Made by a program: the position numbers and the translations under genes | From: Gemmatimonadaceae bacterium | GTDB lineage: Bacteria > Gemmatimonadota > Gemmatimonadetes > Gemmatimonadales > Gemmatimonadaceae | Reading direction: 5' to 3' | DNA: 17,268 nucleotides | Assembly: GCA_025453855.1 (NCBI GenBank) | Contig: JALOPO010000059.1 | Span: 1 to 17,268, forward strand | In this document: piece by piece, positions 1 through 6,428 of the stretch | Layout of the letters: each line of letters begins with the position of its first letter | How positions within the stretch are numbered: position 1 is the first letter of the stretch | The notes under the pieces: generated by a model | Told to the model about the DNA's origin: nothing | The model's database searches: none | What the model saw: the letters and a program-made list of their open reading frames with translations, nothing else

Positions 1-171
1 ACCGGCCCGGTCGCCCCATCGCGCGTCGGCGATGCGCGGTGCGATCGACAGGAGCGCCCACGCCCCCCACGCCGCCACGATGACCAGCCACTCGCCGCGC
101 GTCGGCCACGGGCGATCGCGGGCGGCGGGCGCGGTGGCGACGGGTGGCGTGACGGCGTGCGTGGTCGACAC
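1..171 (-). CDS. N-terminal part of an unidentified membrane protein, cut by window edge
   Basis: Reading the minus strand from a GTG at 171-169 gives 57 codons, open to the window edge. The first 25 or so residues are Pro/Ala/Arg-rich and cytoplasm-like. A hydrophobic Trp-rich stretch follows (about residues 28-44, core WLVIVAAWGAWALL), typical of a first transmembrane helix. It lies 157 bases downstream of the antiporter gene on the same strand, so it could be co-transcribed. A short basic leader before a first helix is seen in LytS/YesM-type sensor kinases among many others, but nothing here is diagnostic. The start is uncertain because there is no clear ribosome binding site. Confidence 0.45.
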   Translation of the reverse strand, partial: MSTTHAVTPPVATAPAARDRPWPTRGEWLVIVAAWGAWALLSIAPRIADARWGDRAG

Positions 172-328
172 CCCCGGAGTCTATCGCGCCACCTCGCCGG
201 CGCGACGCGTCGTGTCGCGGACGGCACGGCGGCGACGCGGTCGGCACCCGCGTGGTGCGAACGGCACGGAGGCGGCGCCCCCCGAGGCGCGCGTCGAGCA
301 CGCGAGCGCGTCGGGCCGGTACCCTCGG

Positions 329-1615
329 TCAGTCGTGCACCATGCGCGCCCCCCGCCGGTCCCGTCCCGTCGCCGCGGGCGGTACCACCGTGCCGGCATC
401 CGGCGGCGGCCCGGCCCCCTCGTCACCCGCCCCGCGTCCCCGGGTGTGCCCTCCGCGCCCGTCGTCGGCCGGTGTGAGCGCATCGAACTCCGTCGCCGCG
501 CGCCCGCGCAGCACGAAGCCCGGCAGCAGCGTGTTCCCCACGGTGTAGATGATCAGCGCCCCCACCAGCCACGGCGCCGCCGCGAAGCGGTCGCGCAGGA
601 TCTCCGCCAGCACGAGCGTGAAGACGAGCGTCGGCGTGAGCGCGACGGCCACCGGGAGCCCCGTGCGCCACGGCTGGCGGAAGGCCAGCGCGCGGTGGCC
701 GAGCACGAGCGCGAGGCGCAGCGGCACGCAGACCACCAGCAGCACCAGCCCGGCCAGCACCGCCGTGCGCGAGAAGTCGGCGGCGCGCAGGTGCATCCCG
801 GCATTGAAGAAGTAGAACGGCGCGAACACCGACGCGAACGCCTCCACGGCGTGCACCAGCCGTTCGCTCGACAGCGCCGGCACGCGCTCGCGCAGGAACT
901 GCGCGCTCGCCCCCACGAGGAACGCCCCCACCAGGTAGTAGACGCCGAGCTGCTTGGTGAGGTACGCGGCCACCACCGCGAGCATCAGCAGGAACGAGAA
1001 CTCCGAGCGCGGCGCGAGCGGCGCGATGCGCGCCGCGAAGATGCGCAGCAGCGGCGGGAGCACCGTCACCATCGCCACCAGCGCCGCCGTCGCCAGCGTC
1101 AGGCGCGCCACGGACGTCGACTGCAGCGTCACGAAGAGCACCGCCAGCGCCACCAGCTCGGTGGCGATCGCCTTGGCGCGGATCCAGAACTGCTCCTCGC
1201 GACCGACGCCGAGCGCCGGCAACGAGTCGAGGATGAAGCCGGTGGATGGCGTGAACAGCGCGAGCGCCACCAGCGCCGCCGGCCGCGCGCCCACGTCGAG
1301 CGTCGCCGAGACCACCGCCCCCGCGACGAGCAGCACCACCGCCCGGATGGCGAGATGCTCGCCGATCACGCGCGCACCGGCCCGGAGCTCGGCCACGTTC
1401 ACCTCGAGCCCTGCCACGAGGAACATCGCCGAGATGCCGAAGGTGGCGAGCAGCGGCAGCGTGGGGCCCTCGGGGATCAGCGCGCGTCCCGAGAACGCCG
1501 CCGCCGCGCCGAGCAGGAAGGCGGTGATCGCCGCCGGCAGCCGGTAGCGCTGCAGCACGCGCGGCACCACGAAGAGGGCGAAGAGGAGCACGACGTAGCG
1601 CAGGTCGTCCGGCAT
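329..1615 (-). CDS. Cation/proton antiporter, CPA2 (Na_H_Exchanger) family
   Basis: Predicted inner-membrane exchanger of about 428 residues, moving a monovalent cation (Na+ or K+) against protons. The sequence is almost entirely hydrophobic helices, about 11-12. It has the CPA2 signature GLEVNVAEL near residue 70 after the LPLLATFGISAMFLVA helix, and a broken-helix segment FTPSTGFILDSL near residue 120. The usual Asn-Asp or Asp-Asp ion pair is not obvious, so ion specificity cannot be read. The C-terminus is a short Gly/Asp/Pro-rich hydrophilic tail (about 40 residues) with no TrkA-N domain, unlike full KefB/KefC. I chose the ATG at 1615 because the first helix starts right after it. Upstream in-frame ATGs at 1669 and 1705 would add an Arg-rich leader. 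It is divergent from the PRC-barrel gene across about 180 bases. Confidence 0.85.
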   Translation of the reverse strand: MPDDLRYVVLLFALFVVPRVLQRYRLPAAITAFLLGAAAAFSGRALIPEGPTLPLLATFGISAMFLVAGLEVNVAELRAGARVIGEHLAIRAVVLLVAGAVVSATLDVGARPAALVALALFTPSTGFILDSLPALGVGREEQFWIRAKAIATELVALAVLFVTLQSTSVARLTLATAALVAMVTVLPPLLRIFAARIAPLAPRSEFSFLLMLAVVAAYLTKQLGVYYLVGAFLVGASAQFLRERVPALSSERLVHAVEAFASVFAPFYFFNAGMHLRAADFSRTAVLAGLVLLVVCVPLRLALVLGHRALAFRQPWRTGLPVAVALTPTLVFTLVLAEILRDRFAAAPWLVGALIIYTVGNTLLPGFVLRGRAATEFDALTPADDGRGGHTRGRGAGDEGAGPPPDAGTVVPPAATGRDRRGARMVHD

Positions 1616-1782
1616 GCCGGCAGGCGGCGCAATGCGCGGGCCGCGCACGACCGCGAAAGAGTGACGCATGCGCGCCCCGCCGCGCAGCACGCGACGTGCA
1701 CGCATCCATCACGGCCCCGGCGCGCCCCGCAGGTTCACGCCACGCGCGGCGACGCCACACCCCCGGATCGCAGCACCGCTCC

Positions 1783-1790
1783 ACGGAGGT
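1783..1790 (+). promoter_or_regulatory. Ribosome binding site fixing the start of the PRC-barrel gene
   Basis: ACGGAGGT ends four bases before the ATG at 1795. It selects that start over the in-frame ATG at 1696, which has no such site and would add a low-complexity leader. Confidence 0.75.
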
Positions 1791-1794
1791 CTTC

Positions 1795-2607
1795 ATGCGA
1801 GACGACACCACCCCGCACGACCGGCAGTCCACCGGCGCGCTCGCGCGCCTCGACGAACTCGACGACTTCGGCGTCGCCGACGGCTATCCCGATCCGCGCG
1901 GCTGGGAGGTGCGTACGCGCGACGGGCGCACCATCGGCACGGTGAGGGAGCTGCTCGTCGATCGCGAGGCGATGCGTGTCCGCTACCTCGACGTCGAGCT
2001 CGCCGAGGAGCTGCAGGCGGTCGGCACGAGCCGTGTGCACGTCCCGGTCGCATCGGCCCAGCTCGACGACGAGCGCGACGACGTCATCGTCGACCTCGAC
2101 GCGGCCGGCCTCGGCACCCTCGGCCTCGCCGACACGAGCCGCTTCGACGCGACCGACGCGCGACACGACGACTCGCGCTTCTTCGGCAATCGCGTGAACG
2201 CCGATCGCGCCAGGGGCGCCTACCTCACGCTGCACGAGGAGCGGCTCGCCGTCGGCAAGCGCGCCACCACCGTGGGCGAGGTCGAGGTGCGCAAGACGGT
2301 CGAGACCGAGCACGTGCGCGAGAGCGTCCCGGTCATGCACGAGGAGGTCACCATCGAGCGGCGCCCGATCAGCGCCGACACGAACGCCGCCACGGGCGCC
2401 ACGATCGACGCCGATGGCGAGACGATCCGCGTCCCGCTCATGGCCGAGGAGATCGTGACCGAGAAGCGCGTCGTCCCGGTGGAGGAGGTCGTGATCCGGA
2501 AGGAGGCGCACGTGGAGGATCGTGTGGTCGAGGAGACGGTGCGCCGCGAGCGCGTGGACATCGACCGCGACATGGACACCGACGCCGCCCGGCGTCTCGA
2601 CCGCTGA
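1795..2607 (+). CDS. PRC-barrel plus DUF2382 (YsnF-like) stress protein
   Basis: Predicted soluble protein of 270 residues with two domains. Residues about 20-100 form a PRC-barrel (DPRGWEVRTRDGRTIGTV onward, with a VHVPVASAQLD stretch). Residues about 145-265 are the DUF2382/YsnF repeat domain: YLTLHEERLAVGKR, then alternating charged beta strands with VEVRKTVETEHV, VPVMHEEVTIERRP, IRVPLMAEEIVTEKR and VVIRKEAHVEDRVVEETV. This pairing is known in general-stress proteins of bacteria and cyanobacteria; the biochemical role is not established. The strong RBS fixes the start. The gene ends just before a GC-rich stem-loop and is followed on the same strand by a small membrane-anchored protein, MscS and DUF421. 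That context suggests osmotic or envelope stress, which is an inference. Confidence 0.88.
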   Translation: MRDDTTPHDRQSTGALARLDELDDFGVADGYPDPRGWEVRTRDGRTIGTVRELLVDREAMRVRYLDVELAEELQAVGTSRVHVPVASAQLDDERDDVIVDLDAAGLGTLGLADTSRFDATDARHDDSRFFGNRVNADRARGAYLTLHEERLAVGKRATTVGEVEVRKTVETEHVRESVPVMHEEVTIERRPISADTNAATGATIDADGETIRVPLMAEEIVTEKRVVPVEEVVIRKEAHVEDRVVEETVRRERVDIDRDMDTDAARRLDR

Positions 2608-2611
2608 CGGC

Positions 2612-2643
2612 GGGCGCGGGCGGCGTCTCCGCCGCCTGCGCCT
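2612..2643 (+). terminator. GC-rich stem-loop right after the PRC-barrel gene
   Basis: Bases 2612-2624 pair with 2631-2643, a 13-bp stem with two G-U pairs and a 6-base loop (GTCTCC). It starts five bases after the stop codon. There is no downstream U tract, so it is either a non-canonical terminator or an RNA-stabilising or processing structure. Confidence 0.4.
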
Positions 2644-2670
2644 CACCCACCCTGCACACGGAGCGTCTCC

Positions 2671-3216
2671 ATGGCGGAGATCAGGATCGAGAAGAAGAAG
2701 GGCACGAACTGGCTCTGGATCATCCTCGGCGCGCTGCTGCTCGCGCTGCTCGCGTGGTGGCTGCTCGGCCGCGACACCGATGGTGATCGCGAGCGCGTCG
2801 CCGGCGGCGACGTGACCACGGCACCCGCGGTGGCGGCTCCCGCTGCCGCCGCCAGCGGCGACGTGATCACCGACTGGACGATGGTCGCCGCGTCGTCGTC
2901 GGGCGATCTTGCGGGACGGCGCGTCGAGCTCACCGGCGTGCCGGTGATCGAGGCCGTGAGCGACCGCGGCTTCTGGATCGGCAACGCGTCCGCGCGCGCC
3001 TTCGTGGTGCGCGGCAACCAGTCGCTCCCGAGCACGGCGCCCGATGGTGCCGTCGATGCGGGGACGACGGTGCGCATCTGGGGGACGGTCGTGCGCATGC
3101 CGACCGAGCTGACGGAGCAGAACACGGAGTGGAAGCTGCGCGACACCGATCGCGACGCGCTCGGTCGCCAGGCCGCGTACGTGATGGCCGACTCGGTACG
3201 GCTCGAGTCACGCTGA
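2671..3216 (+). CDS. Small membrane-anchored protein with a beta-rich, OB-like domain
   Basis: Protein of 181 residues, not assigned to a named family. A charged N-terminus (MAEIRIEKKKG) precedes one strong transmembrane helix at about residues 13-33 (WLWIILGALLLALLAWWLLG). A Gly/Ala/Pro/Asp linker follows to about residue 64. Residues about 70-178 look like a compact beta barrel (LAGRRVELTGVPVIEAV, GFWIGN, AFVVRG, AGTTVRIWGTVVRMP), the strand pattern of OB-fold or DUF5666-like domains. The positive-inside rule puts the domain on the outer face. It follows the PRC-barrel gene by 63 bases on the same strand and ends before a perfect stem-loop, so the two may share a transcript. A GGAG lies 7 bases upstream of the ATG. 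Confidence 0.75.
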   Translation: MAEIRIEKKKGTNWLWIILGALLLALLAWWLLGRDTDGDRERVAGGDVTTAPAVAAPAAAASGDVITDWTMVAASSSGDLAGRRVELTGVPVIEAVSDRGFWIGNASARAFVVRGNQSLPSTAPDGAVDAGTTVRIWGTVVRMPTELTEQNTEWKLRDTDRDALGRQAAYVMADSVRLESR

Positions 3217-3222
3217 TCGGGC

Positions 3223-3257
3223 GACGCCGGGAGCGCCACGTGACCGCTCCCGGCGTC
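3223..3257 (+). terminator. Perfect 13-bp stem-loop between the small membrane gene and mscS
   Basis: GACGCCGGGAGCG (3223-3235) is exactly complementary to 3245-3257, with a 9-base loop. It starts seven bases after the stop codon at 3216. The following bases are only mildly T-rich, with no proper U tract. It argues that mscS starts downstream of it, at 3333. Confidence 0.55.
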
Positions 3258-3332
3258 GTCGTTGGCCCCGTGCCTCACGTCGCGCATCGCACCGCCACGT
3301 TCGGCATCATCGCCCGGCAATCCGAAGGGAGC

Positions 3333-4235
3333 GTGACCGACGCCGTGGAGCGCACCGGCACCGCGTTCGATGCGGTCGGGCGCTCGCTGCAGGCGATGGC
3401 CGATGCCCTGGTCGAGCGGCTCCCGCATCTCGTCGTCGGACTGGTCGTCATCGTGGCCTTCTGGCTGGCCGGGCGACTCGTCCGGCGGCTCGCGCACGCC
3501 GCCGGGCAGCGCACGCGGCTCGACCCGCAGCTCGCCGACGTCTTCGGCTCGCTCGCCGTGGCGACGCTGTCGCTCCTCGGCATCCTCGTCGCGGCGGTGG
3601 TCGTGTTCCCGACCTTCCGCCCGGGCGACCTGGTGAAGGGGCTGGGCATCACCTCCGTGGCGGTCGGCTTCGCGTTCAAGGACATCCTGCAGAACTTCTT
3701 CGCCGGCATCCTCATCCTGCTGCGCCGGCCGTTCGTGGTGGGCGACCAGATCCGCGTCAAGGAATGGGAGGGGACGGTGCAGGAGATCACGACGCGATCC
3801 ACCCGGCTGCTGACCTACGATGGCGAACGTGTGGTGATCCCCAACGGCGACGTCTACACGAGCAGCGTCCTCGTGCGCACGCACTATCCGCTGCGACGCG
3901 TGCGCTTCACGGTCGGCATCGGCTACGGTGACCCGATCGGCACGGCGCGCGAGACGATCCTCGGCGTCGTGCGCGGCACCGACGGCGTGGCGCCCGAGCC
4001 GCCCCCGCTGGCCCACGTCGAGGAGCTCGCCCCGTCGAGCGTGAACCTCGTCGTCTACTTCTGGACCGCGAGCGAGCAGGCCACCGTGCTCACCGTGCGT
4101 GACCGTGTGGCCACGGCGATCAAGGAGGCGCTCGACACCGCAGGCATCGACATGCCCTACCCGCACACGGTCGTCCTCCTGCCGGACGATCGCGGGAGCC
4201 GGGCGGACACACCGGACGACCGGTCGCCGTCATGA
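3333..4235 (+). CDS. mscS: Small-conductance mechanosensitive channel, MscS family
   Basis: Inner-membrane channel of about 300 residues that would open under membrane tension and release solutes on hypo-osmotic shock. From the GTG at 3333, helix TM1 is about 31-50, TM2 about 72-93, and the pore helix TM3 about 103-130 (LGITSVAVGFAFKDILQNFF, matching the conserved TM3 kink region). The beta domain follows with RRPFVVGDQI, GTVQEITTRST and VVIPNGDVYTS, all MscS hallmarks, then the mixed C-terminal vestibule. Length is close to E. coli MscS. GTG 3333 is chosen because GAAGGGAGC precedes it and because a stem-loop sits just upstream; an earlier in-frame GTG at 3240 lies inside that hairpin. The stop overlaps the next ATG (ATGA), implying translational coupling. 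Confidence 0.92.
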   Translation: MTDAVERTGTAFDAVGRSLQAMADALVERLPHLVVGLVVIVAFWLAGRLVRRLAHAAGQRTRLDPQLADVFGSLAVATLSLLGILVAAVVVFPTFRPGDLVKGLGITSVAVGFAFKDILQNFFAGILILLRRPFVVGDQIRVKEWEGTVQEITTRSTRLLTYDGERVVIPNGDVYTSSVLVRTHYPLRRVRFTVGIGYGDPIGTARETILGVVRGTDGVAPEPPPLAHVEELAPSSVNLVVYFWTASEQATVLTVRDRVATAIKEALDTAGIDMPYPHTVVLLPDDRGSRADTPDDRSPS

Positions 4236-4783
4236 CCCCCGATGCGTGGTTCCCGGGCTGGGCGGTGCTCGGCCGCACGCTGGTGGTCGGCATTGCCGCC
4301 TATGCCACACTGGTGCTCGTCCTCCGCATCACCGGCAAGCGCACGCTCGCCAAGCTCAACGCCTTCGATCTCGTGGTCACCGTCTCGCTCGGGTCGACGC
4401 TCGCCTCGGTGCTCACCTCGAAGGATGTCGCGTGGGCGCAGGGAGCGCTCGCCTTCGCGATGCTCGCCGGGCTCCAGTACGCGGTCACCTGGGCGTCGGT
4501 GCGGTCGGCGCGCGTCCGTCGGCTCGTGCGCAGCGAGCCGGCGCTCCTCGTCCATCGGGGCATGCTCCTGCACGACGCCATGCGGAGGGAGCGCGTCATC
4601 GAGGCCGAGGTGCAGGCGGCGGTGCGTGCGGCAGGGCTCCTCGGCATCGCCGATGCGGACACCGTCGTCCTCGAGACCGACGGCACGCTCAGCGTGGTCC
4701 CCTCCGCGTCCACGCGCGAGAGGCGTGACACGCAGGCGCATCGCGGGCACCACGTCCCCGGAACACCGCACCCGTCACGCTGA
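4232..4783 (+). CDS. DUF421/YetF-family membrane protein
   Basis: Protein of 183 residues. Three N-terminal transmembrane helices (about 10-31, 44-60, 66-87) carry the family motif RITGKRTLAKLNAFDLVVTVSLGSTL. The YetF C-terminal domain follows at about 95-160 (SEPALLVHRGMLLHDAMRRERV, then EVQAAVRAAGLLG and a terminal VVLETDGTLSVV strand). Function is unknown in the family; some members are linked to sporulation or stress in Bacillus. The start ATG overlaps the mscS stop by four bases, so the two are probably co-expressed. The 3' end overlaps the convergent DUF2254 gene by nine bases (4775-4783), leaving no room for a separate terminator. Confidence 0.88.
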   Translation: MTPDAWFPGWAVLGRTLVVGIAAYATLVLVLRITGKRTLAKLNAFDLVVTVSLGSTLASVLTSKDVAWAQGALAFAMLAGLQYAVTWASVRSARVRRLVRSEPALLVHRGMLLHDAMRRERVIEAEVQAAVRAAGLLGIADADTVVLETDGTLSVVPSASTRERRDTQAHRGHHVPGTPHPSR

Positions 4784-6244
4784 TCGCGGCAGCGTGGGAC
4801 GGCTCGCCACCGCCACCGCCTCCGCGCAGGCGTGCCGCAGCGCCTCCCGCTCGGCCGGAGCCTGCACCGTCCGGCGCGCCACCTCGTCCAGGAGCGCGAG
4901 CTGCTCGAGGATCGCGCGGCGTCGATCGGGGCGCTCCGTCGCCTCGGCGACCATGGCGAGCATCGTCGCGAGCTGGTCGAGCACCCGCACGTTGCCGCCC
5001 GCGCAGCGACGGATCTCGTCGCAGGCGAGTCGCAGCAGCCCGTGGAAGCTGGGGCCGCGGGCGAGCACGCGAACCGGCGCGCGCTCCATCGCCGCCGCAC
5101 CGGAGCCCGGCGCGCGTCCGGCCTCGCGGCCACCCACATCGTCCGGATGCGTGCGCAGCGGCGACTCGATGCGACGATCGGCGACGCGCACGAGGAGCGC
5201 GCCGAGGTAGTCGATGCAGCTCGCCGCCGTGGTGCTGTCGTTGATGCCCGGCGACAGTGCCTTCAGCGCCACATCCACCAGCTGGCGCACGCCGAACGCC
5301 GCATCCTGCTCCACGGTGCGGAATTCGCCGATCGTCCACGCGCGCACGAGCCGGTGCGCGATCGCGTCGAGCGACGACGCGCCTGCCGCCGGCGCCACGG
5401 CACGGTCGCCACGCGCCGTCGTCGTCGGAGGCCCGTCGACGGCGATCGACGCCAGCGGCTGCCCCGCGATCACGAAGTCGCCCACACCACGCTCCATCCG
5501 GACGAGGTGCCCCGCGCGCACCGCGAGCGCGAGCAGGCGCGACTCGTCGACCGCCTGCACGTATCCGGTGACCCGCGCCGGCACCGCGTGCCACCGCCCC
5601 ACGGCGGCCGCGATGCGCGTCACCTCGGTCGCGTCGCCGCTCCCCTCGGCCCCCAGCGTCTCCGGGAAGAGCGAGTCGATCGCCGCCGCCGTCTCCCGCG
5701 CCACGCGCGCGATCAGGCTCGAGGCCTGCAGCGTGCTGGCGATGTGGTGCACGAAGTAGATCAGCACGCCGATGCCGACGATGGCGAGCGCGATGCCGAG
5801 GACGACCGCCAGCGAGGGGACGAACGGCGTCCCCTCGATGTCGCTCCGGATCGTGCGCAGCACCACCAGGCAGTAGGCGAAGATCCCGACGAAGACGCCG
5901 AGCACCACCTGGTTCGACCGGTCGGCCATGAAGCTGCGGAGCACGCGCGGCGTGTACTGCGTGCTCGCCTGCGTGACCGCCACCATCGTCAGCGAGAAGG
6001 TCAGCCCGGCGACGGTGATCATGCCGCTCGCCACCGCCGACAGGATCGATCGCGAGCTGTCGGGCTCCGCGCCGAAGAGCCGCGGCCAGCGCGCGAGCGC
6101 CTCGGCGTCCACGCGTGCCGAGAGCTCGACCATCCCCGCGGCGAGCGCGAGCGCTCCGGCGACGAGGAGCGCCGGCACGAACCAGAGCGTGCCGAGCAGG
6201 CGGTCGCGGAGCGCGCGGAGGCGGCGACCGGGCGAGATCGGCAT
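4775..6244 (-). CDS. DUF2254 family membrane protein
   Basis: Predicted inner-membrane protein of 489 residues, uncharacterised family. Four transmembrane helices fall at about 18-40 (LWFVPALLVAGALALAAG), 66-90 (SAVASGMITVAGLTFSLTMV), 112-131 and 142-168. The family-typical stretch QASTQYTPRVLRSFMADRSN comes straight after TM2. The C-terminal two thirds is soluble and contains the conserved FGVRQLVDVALKALSPGINDS segment, then two alpha-helical regions. The ATG at 6244 is chosen because GAGGG lies about eight bases upstream and the first helix follows directly; the open frame extends farther but is Arg-rich low complexity. It is on the same strand as the histidine kinase (184 bases apart) and convergent with DUF421. 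Confidence 0.9.
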   Translation of the reverse strand: MPISPGRRLRALRDRLLGTLWFVPALLVAGALALAAGMVELSARVDAEALARWPRLFGAEPDSSRSILSAVASGMITVAGLTFSLTMVAVTQASTQYTPRVLRSFMADRSNQVVLGVFVGIFAYCLVVLRTIRSDIEGTPFVPSLAVVLGIALAIVGIGVLIYFVHHIASTLQASSLIARVARETAAAIDSLFPETLGAEGSGDATEVTRIAAAVGRWHAVPARVTGYVQAVDESRLLALAVRAGHLVRMERGVGDFVIAGQPLASIAVDGPPTTTARGDRAVAPAAGASSLDAIAHRLVRAWTIGEFRTVEQDAAFGVRQLVDVALKALSPGINDSTTAASCIDYLGALLVRVADRRIESPLRTHPDDVGGREAGRAPGSGAAAMERAPVRVLARGPSFHGLLRLACDEIRRCAGGNVRVLDQLATMLAMVAEATERPDRRRAILEQLALLDEVARRTVQAPAEREALRHACAEAVAVASRPTLPRSA

Positions 6245-6265
6245 CGTCGCTACCCTCGCCACCCG

Positions 6266-6291
6266 GCGTGCGAGTCGGTCGCCTCGCACGC
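6266..6291 (-). promoter_or_regulatory. Inverted repeat in the leader of the DUF2254 gene
   Basis: GCGTGCGAG at 6266-6274 is perfectly complementary to 6283-6291, with an 8-base loop, 22 bases upstream of the DUF2254 ATG. It may be a transcript hairpin or a protein-binding site; I cannot tell which. A weaker 5-bp hairpin (6394-6407) lies nearer the histidine kinase stop. Confidence 0.3.
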
Positions 6292-6428
6292 GATGACGAC
6301 ACGCGTCGACATGACGGGACGGAGGCGCACGCCCGCGACCGGCGTGTTCCGACAGGCGCAGGGATGCGGAGCGCGCACGGGGGCTCGGGGATGGGGACAC
6401 GCGTCCCGGTGCGAGCGACGTGCCGCCG

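Noticed and set aside
32..1945. Long plus-strand open frame of over 600 codons opposite the antiporter
   Set aside because: Translation is Arg/His/Gln-rich low complexity with no domain; it is a GC-driven shadow of the antiporter and PRC-barrel genes.
2643..4166. 507-codon minus-strand frame opposite mscS
   Set aside because: Its composition is shadow-like and the plus strand carries clear MscS motifs.
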